Part shown: in pieces, positions 32,501-43,563 of the stretch | How the letters are laid out: each line of letters opens with the position of its first letter | How positions within the stretch are numbered: the stretch's first letter is position 1 | Assembly (NCBI GenBank): GCA_964035575.1 | Contig: OZ037859.1 | Span: forward strand, 124,001 to 188,000 | Direction: 5' to 3' | Length of the DNA stretch: 64,000 nt | From: Rhynchopus sp. YZ270_cl-10 | Taxonomy: Eukaryota; Euglenozoa; Diplonemea; Diplonemida; Diplonemidae | The notes under the pieces: generated by a model | What the model saw: only the letters and a program-made list of their open reading frames with translations | Told to the model about the DNA's origin: nothing | Database searches by the model: none | Position numbers and translations under genes: made by a program

Positions 32501-34114
32501 ATCTTGACGACCTCAAGCAGCTTGTCGTGGTCGTAGAACTTGGTTCCATCGGGCTTGGTGGCGACGAACTTGGGGAGTGCGATGGAGGCAAGGTTGCACA
32601 CTGCGACCTCATCGGGTGCGGTGTACTCCACAATCTCGGTGCAGAGGTTGCTGCACTTGATGGTGCCCAGGTGCTGCTGGTTCGACTTGCTGTTGCAGGC
32701 GTCCTTGTACAGCAGGTACGGCGTGCCGGTCTCCACCTGCGACTCGAGGATTGCGTACCAGATGGTGTGTGCGGGCACCTGCTTCATGGCAAGGCCGTCC
32801 TTCTCGTACTGCTCGTACTTCGCCTCGAATTCATCGCCCCACACGTCAGAGAGTCCCTTTGCGGTGTTGGGGTCGAACAGGGACCATGTGGAGTTGCTCT
32901 GCACACGCTTCATGAACAGGTCGGGAATCCAGAGGGCGTAGAACAGATCACGTGCACGGGACTGTGTGGATGGTGGTGGTGTGGTGGTGGTGCGGTGTGG
33001 TGGTGTGGACAGCATACCTCTTCCTTTCCGGTGTTCTTCTTCAGGTTCAGGAAGTCGAACACGTCCGCGTGCCACGGCTCCAAGTACACTGCGAACGATC
33101 CCTTGCGCTTGCCACCTCCCTGGTCGACGTAACGTGCGGTGTCGTTGAACACACGCAACATGGGCACAAGGCCGTTCGACTGGCCGTTGGTGCCACGGAT
33201 GTACGAACCTGGGTTATTTTTTTTGGGTTTTTTTGAAAACAAATAATTTATCATAACAGAACACTCTCCACGCACACATAGAATAGCAAAGCTATATCGG
33301 CTCGTCTTTCTAAATGCATACCATTGGCACGGATGTTGTGGACGTGAAGGCCGATACCTCCCGCAGTCTTGCTGATGAGGGCGCACGTCTTGAGTGTGTC
33401 GTAGATGCCCTCAATGGAGTCGCTCTTCATCGCGACAAGGAAGCAGGAGGACATCTGCGGGTTCGGTGTGCCTGCGTTGAAGAGCGTGGGCGTTGCGTGC
33501 GTGAACCACCCCTCGCTGAGGAGGTCGTACGTCTCGATCACCTTTTCGATGTTCTTGAAGTGCACGCCAATCGCGACACGCATGAGCATATGCTGCGGGC
33601 GCTCGGAGATGTAGCGCTTTCCATCCTTCTCGAGCCTCAGCAGGTACGAGCGTTCGAGTGTCTTGTAACCAAAGTATTCGTAGTTGAAGTCGCGTGTGTA
33701 GTTGATGGCTGCCTGGATGCGGTCCTTGTGTTCCTTTGCTGCCTCGTATGCCTCATCGGAGACGAGGGGCGATTTGTCGCCGTTCTTCGGGTTGATGAAG
33801 GTGTAGAGGTCGGTGAAGGCCTCGAAGAAGTCCGACTTTGTGGTCTTGTGCAGTGCCGACACAGCAAGACGTCCCGCAAGCAGGGCGTAGTCCGGGTGGC
33901 GTGTTGCCTTGTACGCCGCGCTCTCCGCAAGGAGTTCGTCAATCTTCTCGCTCGCCATGACCTCCTTCGATCCATCCATCACATTGTCCACAAGGTCACG
34001 CACCACCACAAACTTCAGGTCCAGCCCATACGTGAAGTGCTCCACGCGCTTGCGCAGCTTCACCTCATCAAACGGCTGGTGCTCACCTCCACGCTTCTGA
34101 ACAGTTACAGACAT
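29547..34114 (-). CDS. RNR1: ribonucleoside-diphosphate reductase large subunit (class I)
   Basis: Makes dNDPs from NDPs for DNA synthesis. Six exons: 33322-34114, 33018-33208, 32293-32961, 32109-32249, 31606-32063 and 29547-29685, total 2391 nt, 796 residues, in frame. An N-terminal ATP-cone (about 1-90) is followed by the barrel. The catalytic NLCTE triad site sits in [12 protein letters not shown]. The radical-path tyrosine pair is YYLR at the end of exon 5. The last exon supplies [14 protein letters not shown], then a Gly/Asn-rich linker and the redox CxxC tail ECIACGS. Four donors read GTATG; the last reads GTTTG. The last intron is 1920 nt against 55-185 nt for the others, because two inverted-repeat elements lie in it. 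The C-terminal cysteines essential for turnover thus depend on splicing across these insertions. Confidence 0.97.
29992..30063. repeat. 9-bp tandem repeat (ACTGTACAC)8
   Basis: Eight near-perfect units inside the TIR element; each contains the palindrome TGTACA. Confidence 0.95.
30135..30416. repeat. 5-bp tandem repeat (ACAGT)n, about 56 copies
   Basis: A 282-bp array with no visible variation, preceded by two interrupted units. It lies in the RNR1 intron, inside the TIR element. Perfect uniformity suggests a young array whose length may vary among copies. Confidence 0.95.
30665..31530. mobile_element. 866-bp TIR element in RNR1 intron, TGGTG ends, 5-bp TSD
   Basis: Ends TGGTGTGGCTAAATCC and GGAGTTAGCCACACCA are inverted (15 of 16 match) with AAAAA on both sides, although the A-rich flank makes that duplication weak. 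The TGGTG...CACCA ends and 5-bp spacing match the two mini-elements at 10186 and 28545. A 36-bp perfect direct repeat (30705-30740 and 31481-31516) lies just inside both ends and brackets a 740-bp insert, suggesting one element nested in another. TG...CA ends with 5-bp duplications also occur in LTR-type elements, so a retroelement remnant is not excluded; it is non-coding here. Confidence 0.75.
31118..31415. repeat. about 300-bp dispersed repeat, copy A
   Basis: Roughly 80% identical to 50758-51035 by eye. Each copy contains three spaced variants of GTWGCGTACCGTG followed by a small hairpin (GCGCCTGCGGCGC once, TGGCTTCGCCA twice). The copies sit inside two elements with different ends. Confidence 0.8.
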
Positions 34115-34415
34115 CTCTTGTTGTGCGGTCGATGCCTTATAGTGGTGATAGTGTCGTAGGGGGATGGGATGCAAAAGATGATGAAAAGTTAACCTTGATT
34201 TTAATGACATTGATGGATACGTTTTTCCCCATTTTCTTTGGGAATATTTTTTGCTTTTCTTAAATCTATTTAGGAATCCAAACACCCTGATACTTTCGAT
34301 ACAAAAGATTAAGATATAATTTTCAATCGAAACAAAAAAATCGATACAAAACAAAAAAAAAAAAAAATTGAGATATTCCCAAACCTCACCCGAAGCATTT
34401 CCCTTACCCCCGCTT
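34115..34415. other. spacer, no gene seen
   Basis: AT-rich with an A-run near 34360. A pyrimidine-rich stretch and CTATAAG upstream of the RNR1 start may be its trans-splice acceptor. Confidence 0.5.
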
Positions 34416-35165
34416 TCAGAGTGACTCAAAAAACGAAACAATTTCATCGAAATTTTCGTCACGCGCTTGGTCGAGCGCGGTGAGCCCTTCGGTGTTTGCG
34501 ATGGAGACATCGGAATGCAGGGATAGGAGACGGACGCACTTGAGGTGGCCGTGCGAGGCGGCCCACATGAGTGCGTTGTCGCCATCTGCGTCTGCGTGGG
34601 TCGGGTCTGCGCCAGCATCGATGAGGAAGGAGATGGCTTCTTCGTGGCCGTGGGAACTGGCCCACATGATAGCGGTCTCTTCACTGCAGCCACGGGCATT
34701 GACGTCCGCACCTGACGAAATGAGGATCTGCATCACCACAAGGTTGCAGTGCGAAGCAGCGTGCATCAAGCATGTGTTCCCCTCCATGTCAATCGAGTTC
34801 GGCGAGACACCCGATGTCAGCAGCAGCTCCACCACCTCGGTGTCTCCCTCCAGCGCCGCCGTCGACAGCTCCAGCGAACCTTGCCCTACACCACGTTCGT
34901 TCAACGTCGCGGATGCGCGCTGCTCGTCGCTCACGTTGACGGTGATGACGTCGTCCTTCATGACGCCAACCTCAACAAGAATCATCGCATCCTCCATCTG
35001 TTGCCCTTCGAAGATAAGCGCCTGCACGCTAATAGGAATCCCAGTCAGGCTCCCGATGTGCGTCTTCAGTTCGTACACAGTGAGCTCCTGGTCGACATCG
35101 AGAGGGACGTTGCGGCCATCGAGAAGCTTCAGTCGCAGGGGAATGGTGATGCCTCGTGTTGCCAT
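34416..35165 (-). CDS. ubiquitin-like/ankyrin repeat protein
   Basis: 249 residues, one exon. Residues about 8-80 form a ubiquitin-like domain (LRLKLLDGRNVPLDVDQELT at the start; GIPISVQALIFEGQQMED as the strand 3-4 region). Residues about 97-245 are four to five ankyrin repeats, with repeats reading TCLMHAASHCNLVVMQILIS, TAIMWASSHGHEEAISFLID and NALMWAASHGHLKCVRLL. The combination suggests an adaptor that brings a partner to ubiquitin or proteasome machinery, but no target is visible. The start follows a CTGCACAG acceptor by 18 nt. Confidence 0.85.
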   Translation of the reverse strand: MATRGITIPLRLKLLDGRNVPLDVDQELTVYELKTHIGSLTGIPISVQALIFEGQQMEDAMILVEVGVMKDDVITVNVSDEQRASATLNERGVGQGSLELSTAALEGDTEVVELLLTSGVSPNSIDMEGNTCLMHAASHCNLVVMQILISSGADVNARGCSEETAIMWASSHGHEEAISFLIDAGADPTHADADGDNALMWAASHGHLKCVRLLSLHSDVSIANTEGLTALDQARDENFDEIVSFFESL

Positions 35166-35842
35166 GGTTCCTTTTGTTAAACTCTGTGCAGTGATGGGGT
35201 ATGTGGCAAGATAAAATGCACAAAAAAATCAATGAATTGAGAGTTGTTCCGCAAGAGGCGATTTGGGGTATCTCATTGTGTGAACTGCAACAACAAAAAA
35301 GTGAAGTTACTGCTGACACCTCCGACCTACGACGTCAGACCCGGATGAAAGTACAATAGTAACCTTAACAAAAAATGGTAGGGGGAAAGGGGGAAATACC
35401 AAATTGTCGCTTTTTTACCGTCATTCTATAACCAATTCTTTGGGAAAGGGGTCGGGGGTACTTTTTTTTTTTCTCTAGCGGGGAGTATGTGAATCTGCTT
35501 TGAGCAAAGCAGGGTAAGAAGGCGGGTGAGTGGTCATGGGGTGTAGGGGACAAAAAAAAAGGCATCGTTTTTTATATCTCTGCGGCACGAAGGAACCCTT
35601 ATTGATATTTCTCCGTTACAAGATGCATTTTTTCGTCATTCTACCTTTTCGAAAACGTCCCTCTAAAACGTATGAACAGATCTAGTTACGCTGTATGCAG
35701 GAATTGCTCACTCATATTTTAAAAAACTAACGACAGATGAAAATTCTTTCGTTAATGAATCGCTAGTGGGGTAAACTGTAACATTTAGACGCGTAAAAAA
35801 AACGTACTTTTGAAAGATTCTAGACGTCAAACTTGTTCGTTA
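35166..35842. other. spacer, no gene seen
   Basis: AT-rich; no repeat family member or gene recognised. Confidence 0.5.
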
Positions 35843-37000
35843 TTATTTATCGGAACGACGGTGGACGTTTGGCTGGTTCATTTGCTGCCGTCTGGAACGT
35901 TCTGCGCACCCGGGCATGTGTTTCTGTGCAACGTCTGGTGCGAACTTCCTTTGGCAATGCGGGCAGGACACGGGGTCTTTGGAGCGGGGTTTTTGCCGTT
36001 CTGGTTGTTCCCCTTTCTTTGCATGTGGGTCGAGCTCTGACTGCGCGTCAGTCTTGCGCATGGCAGCGCTGTCGAACTGCTCTCTCTGCTGCCTCGGCTT
36101 TGCGCACAGTGTTCTGTGTCTATGGATACGGTCTGCTGCGAACTTCTTGTTGCAGTTCACCCCGCAGATCTCCAGCTGCACGACACCTTGCTCCGACGGG
36201 TCCACTTGGCTGTACAGGGACAACCCTGCACTGTCCACCGCTACACCAGGCACCACAGACTCCTCTTGCTCGTTCGGCTTTGGAAGCAGGATCTCGTCAA
36301 ACTCTGCAGGAGGAACGTTCGACGGGGAGACAGACGGCTTGTGGACGGAGTGGTGGTGCGACATGGGGTTGCTGCTTTGGTGGCTCAGTGGCGGTGACGG
36401 CTGGGCGGGTGTTGCTGACGGCGAGAACCGTGGCGATGGGGAGATGTGCACATTGAGGTTCGGGTTTTGCATTCTGTACTCTTGCTGCGGCAGTGCAGAG
36501 TACGTCTCTGCGGGTGTGTGCGGTGCGTGCATATGCGGGGCGGGTGTCATCTGCACAGGATGCATCAGCTGCTGCAGCCGCATCACCTCCGCCATCAGCA
36601 CCCTCCTGGGCACACCAGGCATATTCTGTGGCAGCTCTGCTTCCGATGCGATGCTGCGCAGTGCGCTGACAGAGGTGATGCCCACCTGCTCGAGGTGGCG
36701 TGCCCAGTTGCCGAGACGCTTTTCCTTGAGAAGCTCCATCAGGTCTGCATCGATGTCCACTGGTGCACGTGTCGCGGGTGCTGCTGTCGGTGCCGCGTTC
36801 GGTGTCGCCTCCGCTACCGCGTGATGCTTCCTCTGCTGGTGTATCGCCAAGGCACGCTCCTTCAGGCGGAACCACCCTTCCCCCGTGTGCCCCTTCGACA
36901 CCATGTGTGCAACCCACCGCCGCTGGCTCTCCAGCAAAGCAAGCTGATGCTGCTTCAGACCAGACTGCGGGCCGGCCCCAGGCCTAGCAGGGAGGGGCAT
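35843..37000 (-). CDS. SAM-domain protein with two C2HC zinc fingers
   Basis: 385 residues, one exon. Residues about 85-150 look like a SAM (sterile alpha motif) domain, ELLKEKRLGNWARHLEQVGI followed by a helix ending VLMAEVMRLQQL. A long Pro/Ser/His-rich linker follows. The C-terminus has two ZC2HC1-type fingers: CGVNCNKKFAADRIHRHRTLC and CPHCQRKF...HMPGC. Proteins with ZC2HC1 fingers are often linked to flagella or the cytoskeleton in protists, so a structural scaffold is plausible but unproven. The first finger has C-x3-C spacing instead of C-x2-C. The ATG is two bases after an AAAG acceptor-like site. Confidence 0.75.
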   Translation of the reverse strand: MPLPARPGAGPQSGLKQHQLALLESQRRWVAHMVSKGHTGEGWFRLKERALAIHQQRKHHAVAEATPNAAPTAAPATRAPVDIDADLMELLKEKRLGNWARHLEQVGITSVSALRSIASEAELPQNMPGVPRRVLMAEVMRLQQLMHPVQMTPAPHMHAPHTPAETYSALPQQEYRMQNPNLNVHISPSPRFSPSATPAQPSPPLSHQSSNPMSHHHSVHKPSVSPSNVPPAEFDEILLPKPNEQEESVVPGVAVDSAGLSLYSQVDPSEQGVVQLEICGVNCNKKFAADRIHRHRTLCAKPRQQREQFDSAAMRKTDAQSELDPHAKKGEQPERQKPRSKDPVSCPHCQRKFAPDVAQKHMPGCAERSRRQQMNQPNVHRRSDK

Positions 37001-37388
37001 CTCTTTGTGTGGAGAAGGTGTGTATAGCGTGCTGGTGGGAGACGTTACGTATGAGGTAAGAGAGAGAAATATCTCACAAAATTGCTTTTTTTTATTGACT
37101 ATGAAACCCCTTGCTGTGTATGCCACAATTCCCCCCCCCTCCCATGACCCAATAAATGTACAATCTTATTAATAGGGGGCATAAAATCCATCCCAAAATA
37201 AAATGCGAAAAAACAGCCCCAAAAGAGGCTGAAGAAAGGTGGGGGAGCGGGGGGAGGGAAAGGTCAGAGATTGTATCGACATCGCAGCCACCCAAAGGCT
37301 AGGATACTTACAGACTATTTTTTTTTTTGGGCTAGATTTTCCCCCCTCCCCCTCTCCGCTCCGCTCACCCCTTTTCCCTCCTATTACT
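37001..37388. other. spacer with a two-copy dispersed repeat
   Basis: Contains the repeat at 37271-37315 listed separately, plus C-rich and T-rich runs. No gene is seen. Confidence 0.5.
37271..37315. repeat. dispersed repeat ATTGTA...AAAGGCTAGGATACTT, copy 1
   Basis: ATTGTA, CATCG, CCAAAGGCTAGGATACTT and ACAGAC recur in the same order at 55211-55252. Confidence 0.75.
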
Positions 37389-38071
37389 TTATAGGGCACC
37401 ATCGTTTAAATCTTCGTATCTGGCTTGCTCGTAAAGATCGAAGAGCAGCTTGGGGAAGTAGCTTTTTGGGATGAGGCCAGCGAAGTGTGCAAAGTGTACC
37501 TTTGCGAACATGAGACCGATGAGGACGTGGAAGCCTGTGTCAAGGGGCAGACCGAGGGAGAGGCTGAGGGCAAAGTAAGCAACGGCCATGAGAGTCGCAT
37601 GCACAGGAAGGTCGCAGCACGCCACAGACTGTGCAAGCAGAATGTGTCCAAGGAGGGACCGCAGCTTCGTCTCCCCACCAATCGCAAATCGGTCTGCAGC
37701 GAACAGCGTGACCACCGCAAACAGGACGTACGCAAGCACATTCAGATTTGCCACCGTTGCGCATGTCTGCTGTGCACGTTCTGTCTCGGTCTGGAGCTTC
37801 TTCCCCTTCCAGTTCTGGTACTCATCACTCTTTGTCAACTTCGCGAGCTGGCTCTTCGTAAAGGAACGCACCTTTTCAGGCGAGATTGTGGCTCTCTGTG
37901 AAGGTGATGGATGGGGAAGGGGAAGGGGTCAAACAAAGAGTATCCTTAGAGTCGAGAGTGACATATACATACCTTCTCCATGGGTGCTGCCTCGGTCTCG
38001 CTGGTCCTGCCTCCAATCCACCACAGAAGTGCGACACCGGCAACCAAAGCATTGCCGTATATGCAGTCCAT
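37389..38071 (-). CDS. small multi-pass membrane protein, unknown
   Basis: Two exons, 37973-38071 and 37389-37895, give 201 residues across a 77-nt GTATGT...CTTCACAG intron. The first exon encodes a hydrophobic start (CIYGNALVAGVALLWWIGG), and the second has about four further helices (VLAYVLFAVVTLFAA; HATLMAVAYFALSLSLGL; FHVLIGLMFAKVHFAHF). A basic amphipathic segment KSQLAKLTKSDEYQNWKGKK separates them. I do not recognise the family. Length and layout suggest an ER or mitochondrial membrane protein. Confidence 0.7.
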
Positions 38072-38132
38072 TGAATGCTTGGGGTGGGGGGTAGGGTAGG
38101 GGTGCTTGTTCTTGCCTGTTGTGATGTTGGGA

Positions 38133-38220
38133 AACAAAGTGAAGTTGATAGTGCAAACGCCTCTGGGACGCAGGCACTGGCACTCCGTGGGTTATCGAAC
38201 CCCGGAGTGTTGCGCTTGGG
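38133..38220. repeat. dispersed GCCTC repeat with added hairpin
   Basis: AACAAAGTGAAGTTGATAGT, CGCCTCTGGGACGCAGGCAC, then a second hairpin ACTCCGTGGGTT...AACCCCGGAGT. The same hairpin follows the copy at 38583 (ACTCCGTGGGC...AACCCCAGAGT), so these two copies share an extended version. Confidence 0.75.
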
Positions 38221-38582
38221 ATTGGTTTACAGGGAAGCTGTAAGCAGGTATACATTCATTACCCCACCCTGACCGGGAAGGGGGGACAACATGATTTAAA
38301 GATTCAAGAAAAGCACGTGTTTTAGCAAACAAAATAAACCTTAAGTGTGAACCTCTGCAGCAACAAAGCGACATTCAAGCGCCTCTGCGGACACAAGCGC
38401 TGTGGGGAAAACAAGGAATAGTTTTATTGATGCAGATATCCGACTTACCCAATGCCAGCCATCCGGATGAAAGCACAAAAACACCCTGCGGCCTACAGAA
38501 AGGTGTGAAAAGGAACCCTAATGGCTTGTACCGTAGTGTGAACGAGGAGCGGTACACAACCGCTTGTCAGCTGACGGTCCAC

Positions 38583-38660
38583 CAAGGTTGATAGTGCAAA
38601 CCCTCCCGTATGATACTCCGTGGGCTGTCAAACCCCAGAGTGTTGCGTTGGCAGAGAGCT
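38583..38660. repeat. dispersed GCCTC repeat, extended version, copy 2
   Basis: GTTGATAGTGCAAACCCTCC, then the ACTCCGTGGGC hairpin and AGTGTTGCGTTGG. The GGACGCAGGC half is degraded. Confidence 0.65.
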
Positions 38661-39082
38661 GCTGACTGGAAAAAAAAAAACTGAAAGCAGGCATACAGTT
38701 GCAACGAAACCCCCCCCCCTTTTTTTTGAAGCGTAGTGCAGCTCGTTGCTGGCTCTGAGTTTTTTTTTTTTTGTTGTATTTTTGTTGTTGTCGAGTTTTT
38801 TTTTGTTTTGTTTGCTTCACTCCCCTCCCCTCTTTGACTGACGAAAAAAAAAAAAAGAAAGCTGCATCACAAAATTCTGATTTCTTGTTTTGTTGTTGTT
38901 TTTTTGGTTCTGGTTTTTTATCGGGTTTTTAAAATTGAATATTTGATCGATGAAACATCCCCCAAAACCCCCTTCCCTCCCCCCATTTTAAATCCCTGAG
39001 CAGCTAAATTGCTCAAAAATTTAACCCCATCACATTCATTTCCCCCACTTCTTTTTGATTCGATCCGAAAATAAAATAAAAA

Positions 39083-42000
39083 TCAAACTTGCGACACGAA
39101 ATGCCGCATCAAGCAGAGTGCATTATCGGTAAGGGAGGAGAGGAGAAGGGAGTTCTCTTTTTGGAGAAGCTCGATGCGTTCGAGCTGCGGCTGGACAGAT
39201 GCGTAGCGTACTGCTTGGAGACCCGCATGCTTGAGAAACACGGAGAGACAGGCCTGCACAAACTCGAAGTTGTTTCTCAGGGCAAGCTGGTACTCAAAGA
39301 ACGCAAGAACCAGCTCTATCCTTGTTTTTGTCTCCGCAGCGAGCGCGTCGTCTTCATCCTCTTCCTCATCTTCTTCACCGAAGAATGTGTCGGCGAGGCC
39401 TCTGAACTCCATGTCGACCTTGCTGGTTCCCATGGTAAGGAGGAGGTCCAGGGCAGCGTCGTGTTCACCTGCGCCAACGAGACGCAGGAAGGGGGTAGTG
39501 GTGGCGTCAGCGAGGGTGGTGGCACGCTCCTCTGGGGTGGCGTCAGCAGGCTTGTCGTCGTCTTCGTTTTCGGCTTCCGCCTTCTTCGCGTTCTCTGCCT
39601 TCAGGCTGGACATGATACGTGAAGTAGCGGTTGGTGTCCCCCCCACAGTGTTCGGCGCAGTTGTCGGCAAAAAGAACGGCGCATCAATCTTCTTCGGCGG
39701 CGCAATCGGTGCATTCCTCTTCTTAATCTGGTCCAAAGCAACAAGGTTCTTCCACTTCACACGCTCTCCCTTAGAAATCGACATCCGTCCTGCCACGTCA
39801 CCATTCTCAACCAGCTCGACCAACCTCTTCTCCGCCTCGGTCAGCTCCTCCGTGACATTGAGGCCAGGGTTCTCTGGGTCGAACATCGCAACGTCCTCCT
39901 CATCCTCCTCCTCCTCAACAAAGGTTCCGTCGACAGCGACCTCGGGAAGCTTGAAGAGGGACGACCCAGAGCTGGCCTTGTAGTCGACCGTGGTGCGCAG
40001 GGTTTCTTCGTTGTGCACTGGCTTGGGGATGTGCCCGTACTTAACTTTGTTCGTCCAGAGGTACACGTTCTGGTCGTTGGTGTGCGTGGTCGCGAGGAAG
40101 TATGAGTCGGGGTGGACAGACATAGAGGTGATAGGTGAGGGGAACGTGACAAGGTCAATGAGGCGGTCAGTGGGGATGTCCCAGACACACACCGCCGCGT
40201 CAAGGGATGCAGAGAAGAGCAGCCTGCTGTCGGTGGAGAACACCAGTGAGGTGATGGTCGCGTTGTGGCCGTTGTAGAACTGTCTCACAACCTTTGAGGT
40301 CAGCACCTTCGCAGGCGTCTTGAGTGCGGCAATCCTCTTGTGCTTGTTTGCGGCCTGCAGGTTCTCCTCCTGCACACCCTGCACAATTGTGGAGGTCATC
40401 CCCTCCTCAATGTTCCGTGGTGTCATGTCGTAGATCTCGATCTTTTGTTTGTTCTTCTCCGCAAGCGACGATGTTCCGTTCACATCGGCAACACCGCCGA
40501 CCGCAAGGAACTGGTTCGCAACGTTAAACGCAGTGACATTGGGCACCAGCTGGTTGTAGACACGGTAACGGAGGTAGTTCACGCCCTCGTCAGCTTCGCC
40601 TTCGACTGGGGGGAAGGACCACATCTTCTGTGTGTGGTCAGCGCCAACACTGAGGACGAGCCCGTTGTCCTGCATCATGTGGAGGGAGAGCACGCGCCCG
40701 GCGTGTGCCTTGTCCTGCTTCACCTCCTGATCTTCGTAGCACCCCTCATACCCACCAGACTGCAGGTTGAACACATGGATGCGCCCACTGCTGAGCCCGA
40801 TGATGCCAAAGTTTGCACATTGCGACACACACACGGCGGTCACCTCGGAGGTCTTGTCCAGTGGGTTCGGCGAGACTAGTGTCGACGCGCCTGCGTTTTT
40901 GAGTGCGTTCTTGCCACCACTCTGCTGCTTCTTCTTGGATGCAGTGATGGTGAAGTTGTCCATCCGCCACGTCCGTGCCTCGGGCGACCCTTTGTGCCCA
41001 GTGACCACAGACCCCCAGTCGTGGGTGCGGTGCAGCGAGGATGCAAGGCACGTCACTTGCGGGAGCTTGAGGTCGTATGACTGCACACCACGCTTCTTCG
41101 CCTCCTTCATGAGCGCACCCTGCGACATCTCTCTGTTGAAGAGGTCCGAGAACACGTGGCTCACACGCAGAGAGCGGTCAGAGGAGTACGACAGGAGGAT
41201 CTTCGAGTCGAAGAACTGCACACCCGTGCACGCGGAGTGGTGCCCCCTCCGCTCACGGAGGAGCTTACCCGTACCCTGCAGGGAGTCGAAGACGTACATC
41301 TTGAGGCTGTTGTCCTCGCCTGACGTCACCAACACAGGCTCGTTGGGAAGGAACTGCACCGACGTCACGCAGCCTGTGTGCGGCGGCTCGAAGACCTCGT
41401 CCGGCGACGCAGCCTGCAGGTTTGCGGTGAGAAGACCTTCAAGCTTCTTCTTCGCAAGGTTCCACACCGCAATCTCGCCGTACTCAGTCCCGCTGCACAG
41501 CGACTGCGGGCCGTCGGTCCTGAAGGAGAGCGTGGTGACACGCACGTTCTCCTTGCCGTCTGCGGAGTGTTGGAAGCGGAGGAGCTCCTTCCCGACGGAG
41601 AGGTTGTAGCAGATGACACGGCCGTCTGCGAGACCTACTCCGATGGTGTCGTTTGCGGGCGACATCGCGAGGGAGGAGACTGCGGAGGAAAAGCTTGGGA
41701 ATTTGTGTACGAGCGTGCCTGTGTTGAAGTTCCAGAGCTCGAGATGTCCCTGCTGGGTGCCGAGGACGATTTTGTTGCTGTAGTTGCACACACAGCACAT
41801 GGTCGTCGGTGTCACATCGTGGCGTGGCTGAAACTCGTTCAGCAGCTGCCCCGTGGCAGCGCGCCACACCTTGACGACGTTGTCTGTGCCAAGCGACAGC
41901 AGCACGTCCCCACGCGCGATCAGCTGCGTCACCTTCGCATGCTTCGAGTGTGTCGCCGTCCACAGCAGACGCCGCACCTTCAGCCCGTACAGCTCACCAC

Positions 42001-42430
42001 CCGCAGCAGCGATGTTCAGCATCCCGGTTTTTGCGACGGCACGGATCTGTTTTGGAGGATAGCAAAAAAACACACTAAAACTGTACCTTTTTCGGGAATG
42101 CGGGGCTCACGTGGGTCAGCTGCAGTTTCGCGAGGTTATATTCGTGGAGTGTTCTGTGTCAGTAGGATCAGTCGAAGTAATTGTGGGTGGGGTTTTGCTT
42201 TGAATGAACACATACCTCCCAAGCGCGCACACAGCAAAGGAATCCTTCCCTGCCGAGAACACACTCGGGGGAACTGCACCTACAACAGACCCCACGGCCC
42301 TGTACGGGAGCAGGACGTGCTCATGGGTGTACTTGGTGTTGCGTTCACGCTCCTCCTCAGTGGGCTCGGCCACATCCTTGTGCGTGCTCTCGCCGTTCTC
42401 TTTCTTGAGTCTCTTCTTCGGTGGAGCCAT
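39083..42430 (-). CDS. UTP21: UTP21/WDR36-like small-subunit processome protein
   Basis: Nucleolar WD-repeat scaffold of the UTP-B module, needed for early 18S rRNA processing. Three exons: 42216-42430, 42087-42153, 39083-42046, together 1081 residues, longer than the usual 900-950. Two tandem WD-repeat propellers fill most of the protein; repeats are visible as, for example, HNATITSLVFSTDSRLLFSA and AAVCVWDIPTDRLIDLVTFP. The C-terminal Utp21 domain is recognised from FEYQLALRNNFEFVQACLSV followed by FLKHAG. Basic N-terminus PPKKRLKK. Acidic insert around EEEDEEDVAMFDPENPG. Intron 1 begins GTATGT; intron 2 begins GTACAG and is only 40 nt. The start follows an ACACCCAG acceptor. Confidence 0.9.
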
Positions 42431-43563
42431 CGTGTATGAAAGGGAGTTGTCTCGTCCCCTGGGTGTTTGTGTGTTGTGTATGTGTAAGGGAAGAGGTGAA
42501 GAGGGGAAGAGAGATAGGCAACTGAGCAAGCTCTGGCCTGACTGTTGGTAGCTGATTTATGCTCCAAGTGCAAACACCCTTCATATCATGGAAGCCACGG
42601 CATGATAAGGATTGCCCACTGCATAAGAGAATACAGCACAGCACAACATGGGGTGGGAAAAGACACTCTGTAGGGAGAATTGGGGATAAATTTAAAGAAC
42701 GATCCTGCTTTGCAGGACGCAGTGCTGCAACAACACGTTGCAGAGAGAAACAACAACAAAGAAAATGTGAAAAGTACAAAACGTCACCGAACACTGGCAG
42801 ACGCAAGGCACTTACCTTGGCAACAGGCAAAATGTAAAGGATGAATGTGTCTCACTGTGCACACACATCTCAACAACAAAAGAAGGAACGGCACGCTGGA
42901 GGGACAAGGCAGGGACCGCATAACCACGGTTACCAGCCACAAGACACACACAAGACTCCCAAGGGAAGGGGGACAACTATGTCCCGCCAAAAGGGGCAAG
43001 GCTCACATAAAGGTGCGCAAAACGCATAGAAAAAAGGCAAAACCAATCAAATTCTCTCACGAAGAGAGACTGCTTGCCTAAATTTTATTTGCTGTGTGCA
43101 CTTGTGAAATAGATTTCTTTGTGGTTCTTTGTGGACATGGCAAACGCGGCACGGGTTTTGTGCCACATATGACCCATAGAGTTGTAAACAAATGCAAGAG
43201 AGGGTAAAAAGATAAAATCTTAACGTACACTCTCTGTTGATTCTAAAACGGGGGAGGGTAAAAAAGGCGTGAAAGGTAAATTGGGGAAGAGGTTGAAAAG
43301 TTGGAACGCTTCCTCACCCCAGATCACACCGGGGGAGAATGAGGAGCACAAGAATCGTCTTCGCGCATACTAAAAGATTTCCTACGATATGTCACAAGTG
43401 TCATGTCACCGAAAAAGATAAAAGGTGAAAGTGAAAGTGAAAGCGCCTTGGCGACACAGGCACTGAAAGAACGATGGGCTGCGCCTCACGCGCACACCAC
43501 ACATCAAAGAAGTGAAGGTTGACCACACGCTGTTCTCAGGATGGTCATAACCATACTGGAAGC
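42431..43563. other. spacer, no gene seen
   Basis: Contains one GCCTC-repeat copy (43425-43466). Several open frames here have no recognisable product. Confidence 0.5.
43425..43466. repeat. dispersed GCCTC repeat copy
   Basis: GTGAAAGCGCCTTGGCGACA then CAGGCACTGAAAG; same order and spacing as the copy at 14581. Confidence 0.55.

Larger units (their letters stand above)
38072..39082. other. spacer with paired stem-loop repeats
   Basis: Holds two copies of the GCCTC repeat (38133-38220 and 38583-38660) and a short partial copy near 38371-38400. The rest is homopolymer-rich. No gene is seen. Confidence 0.6.

Noticed and set aside
38170-38240. tRNA-like look of GGGTTATCGAACCCC with flanking stems
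   Set aside because: No acceptor stem, anticodon arm or A/B box spacing; it is part of a dispersed repeat shared with 38583-38660.
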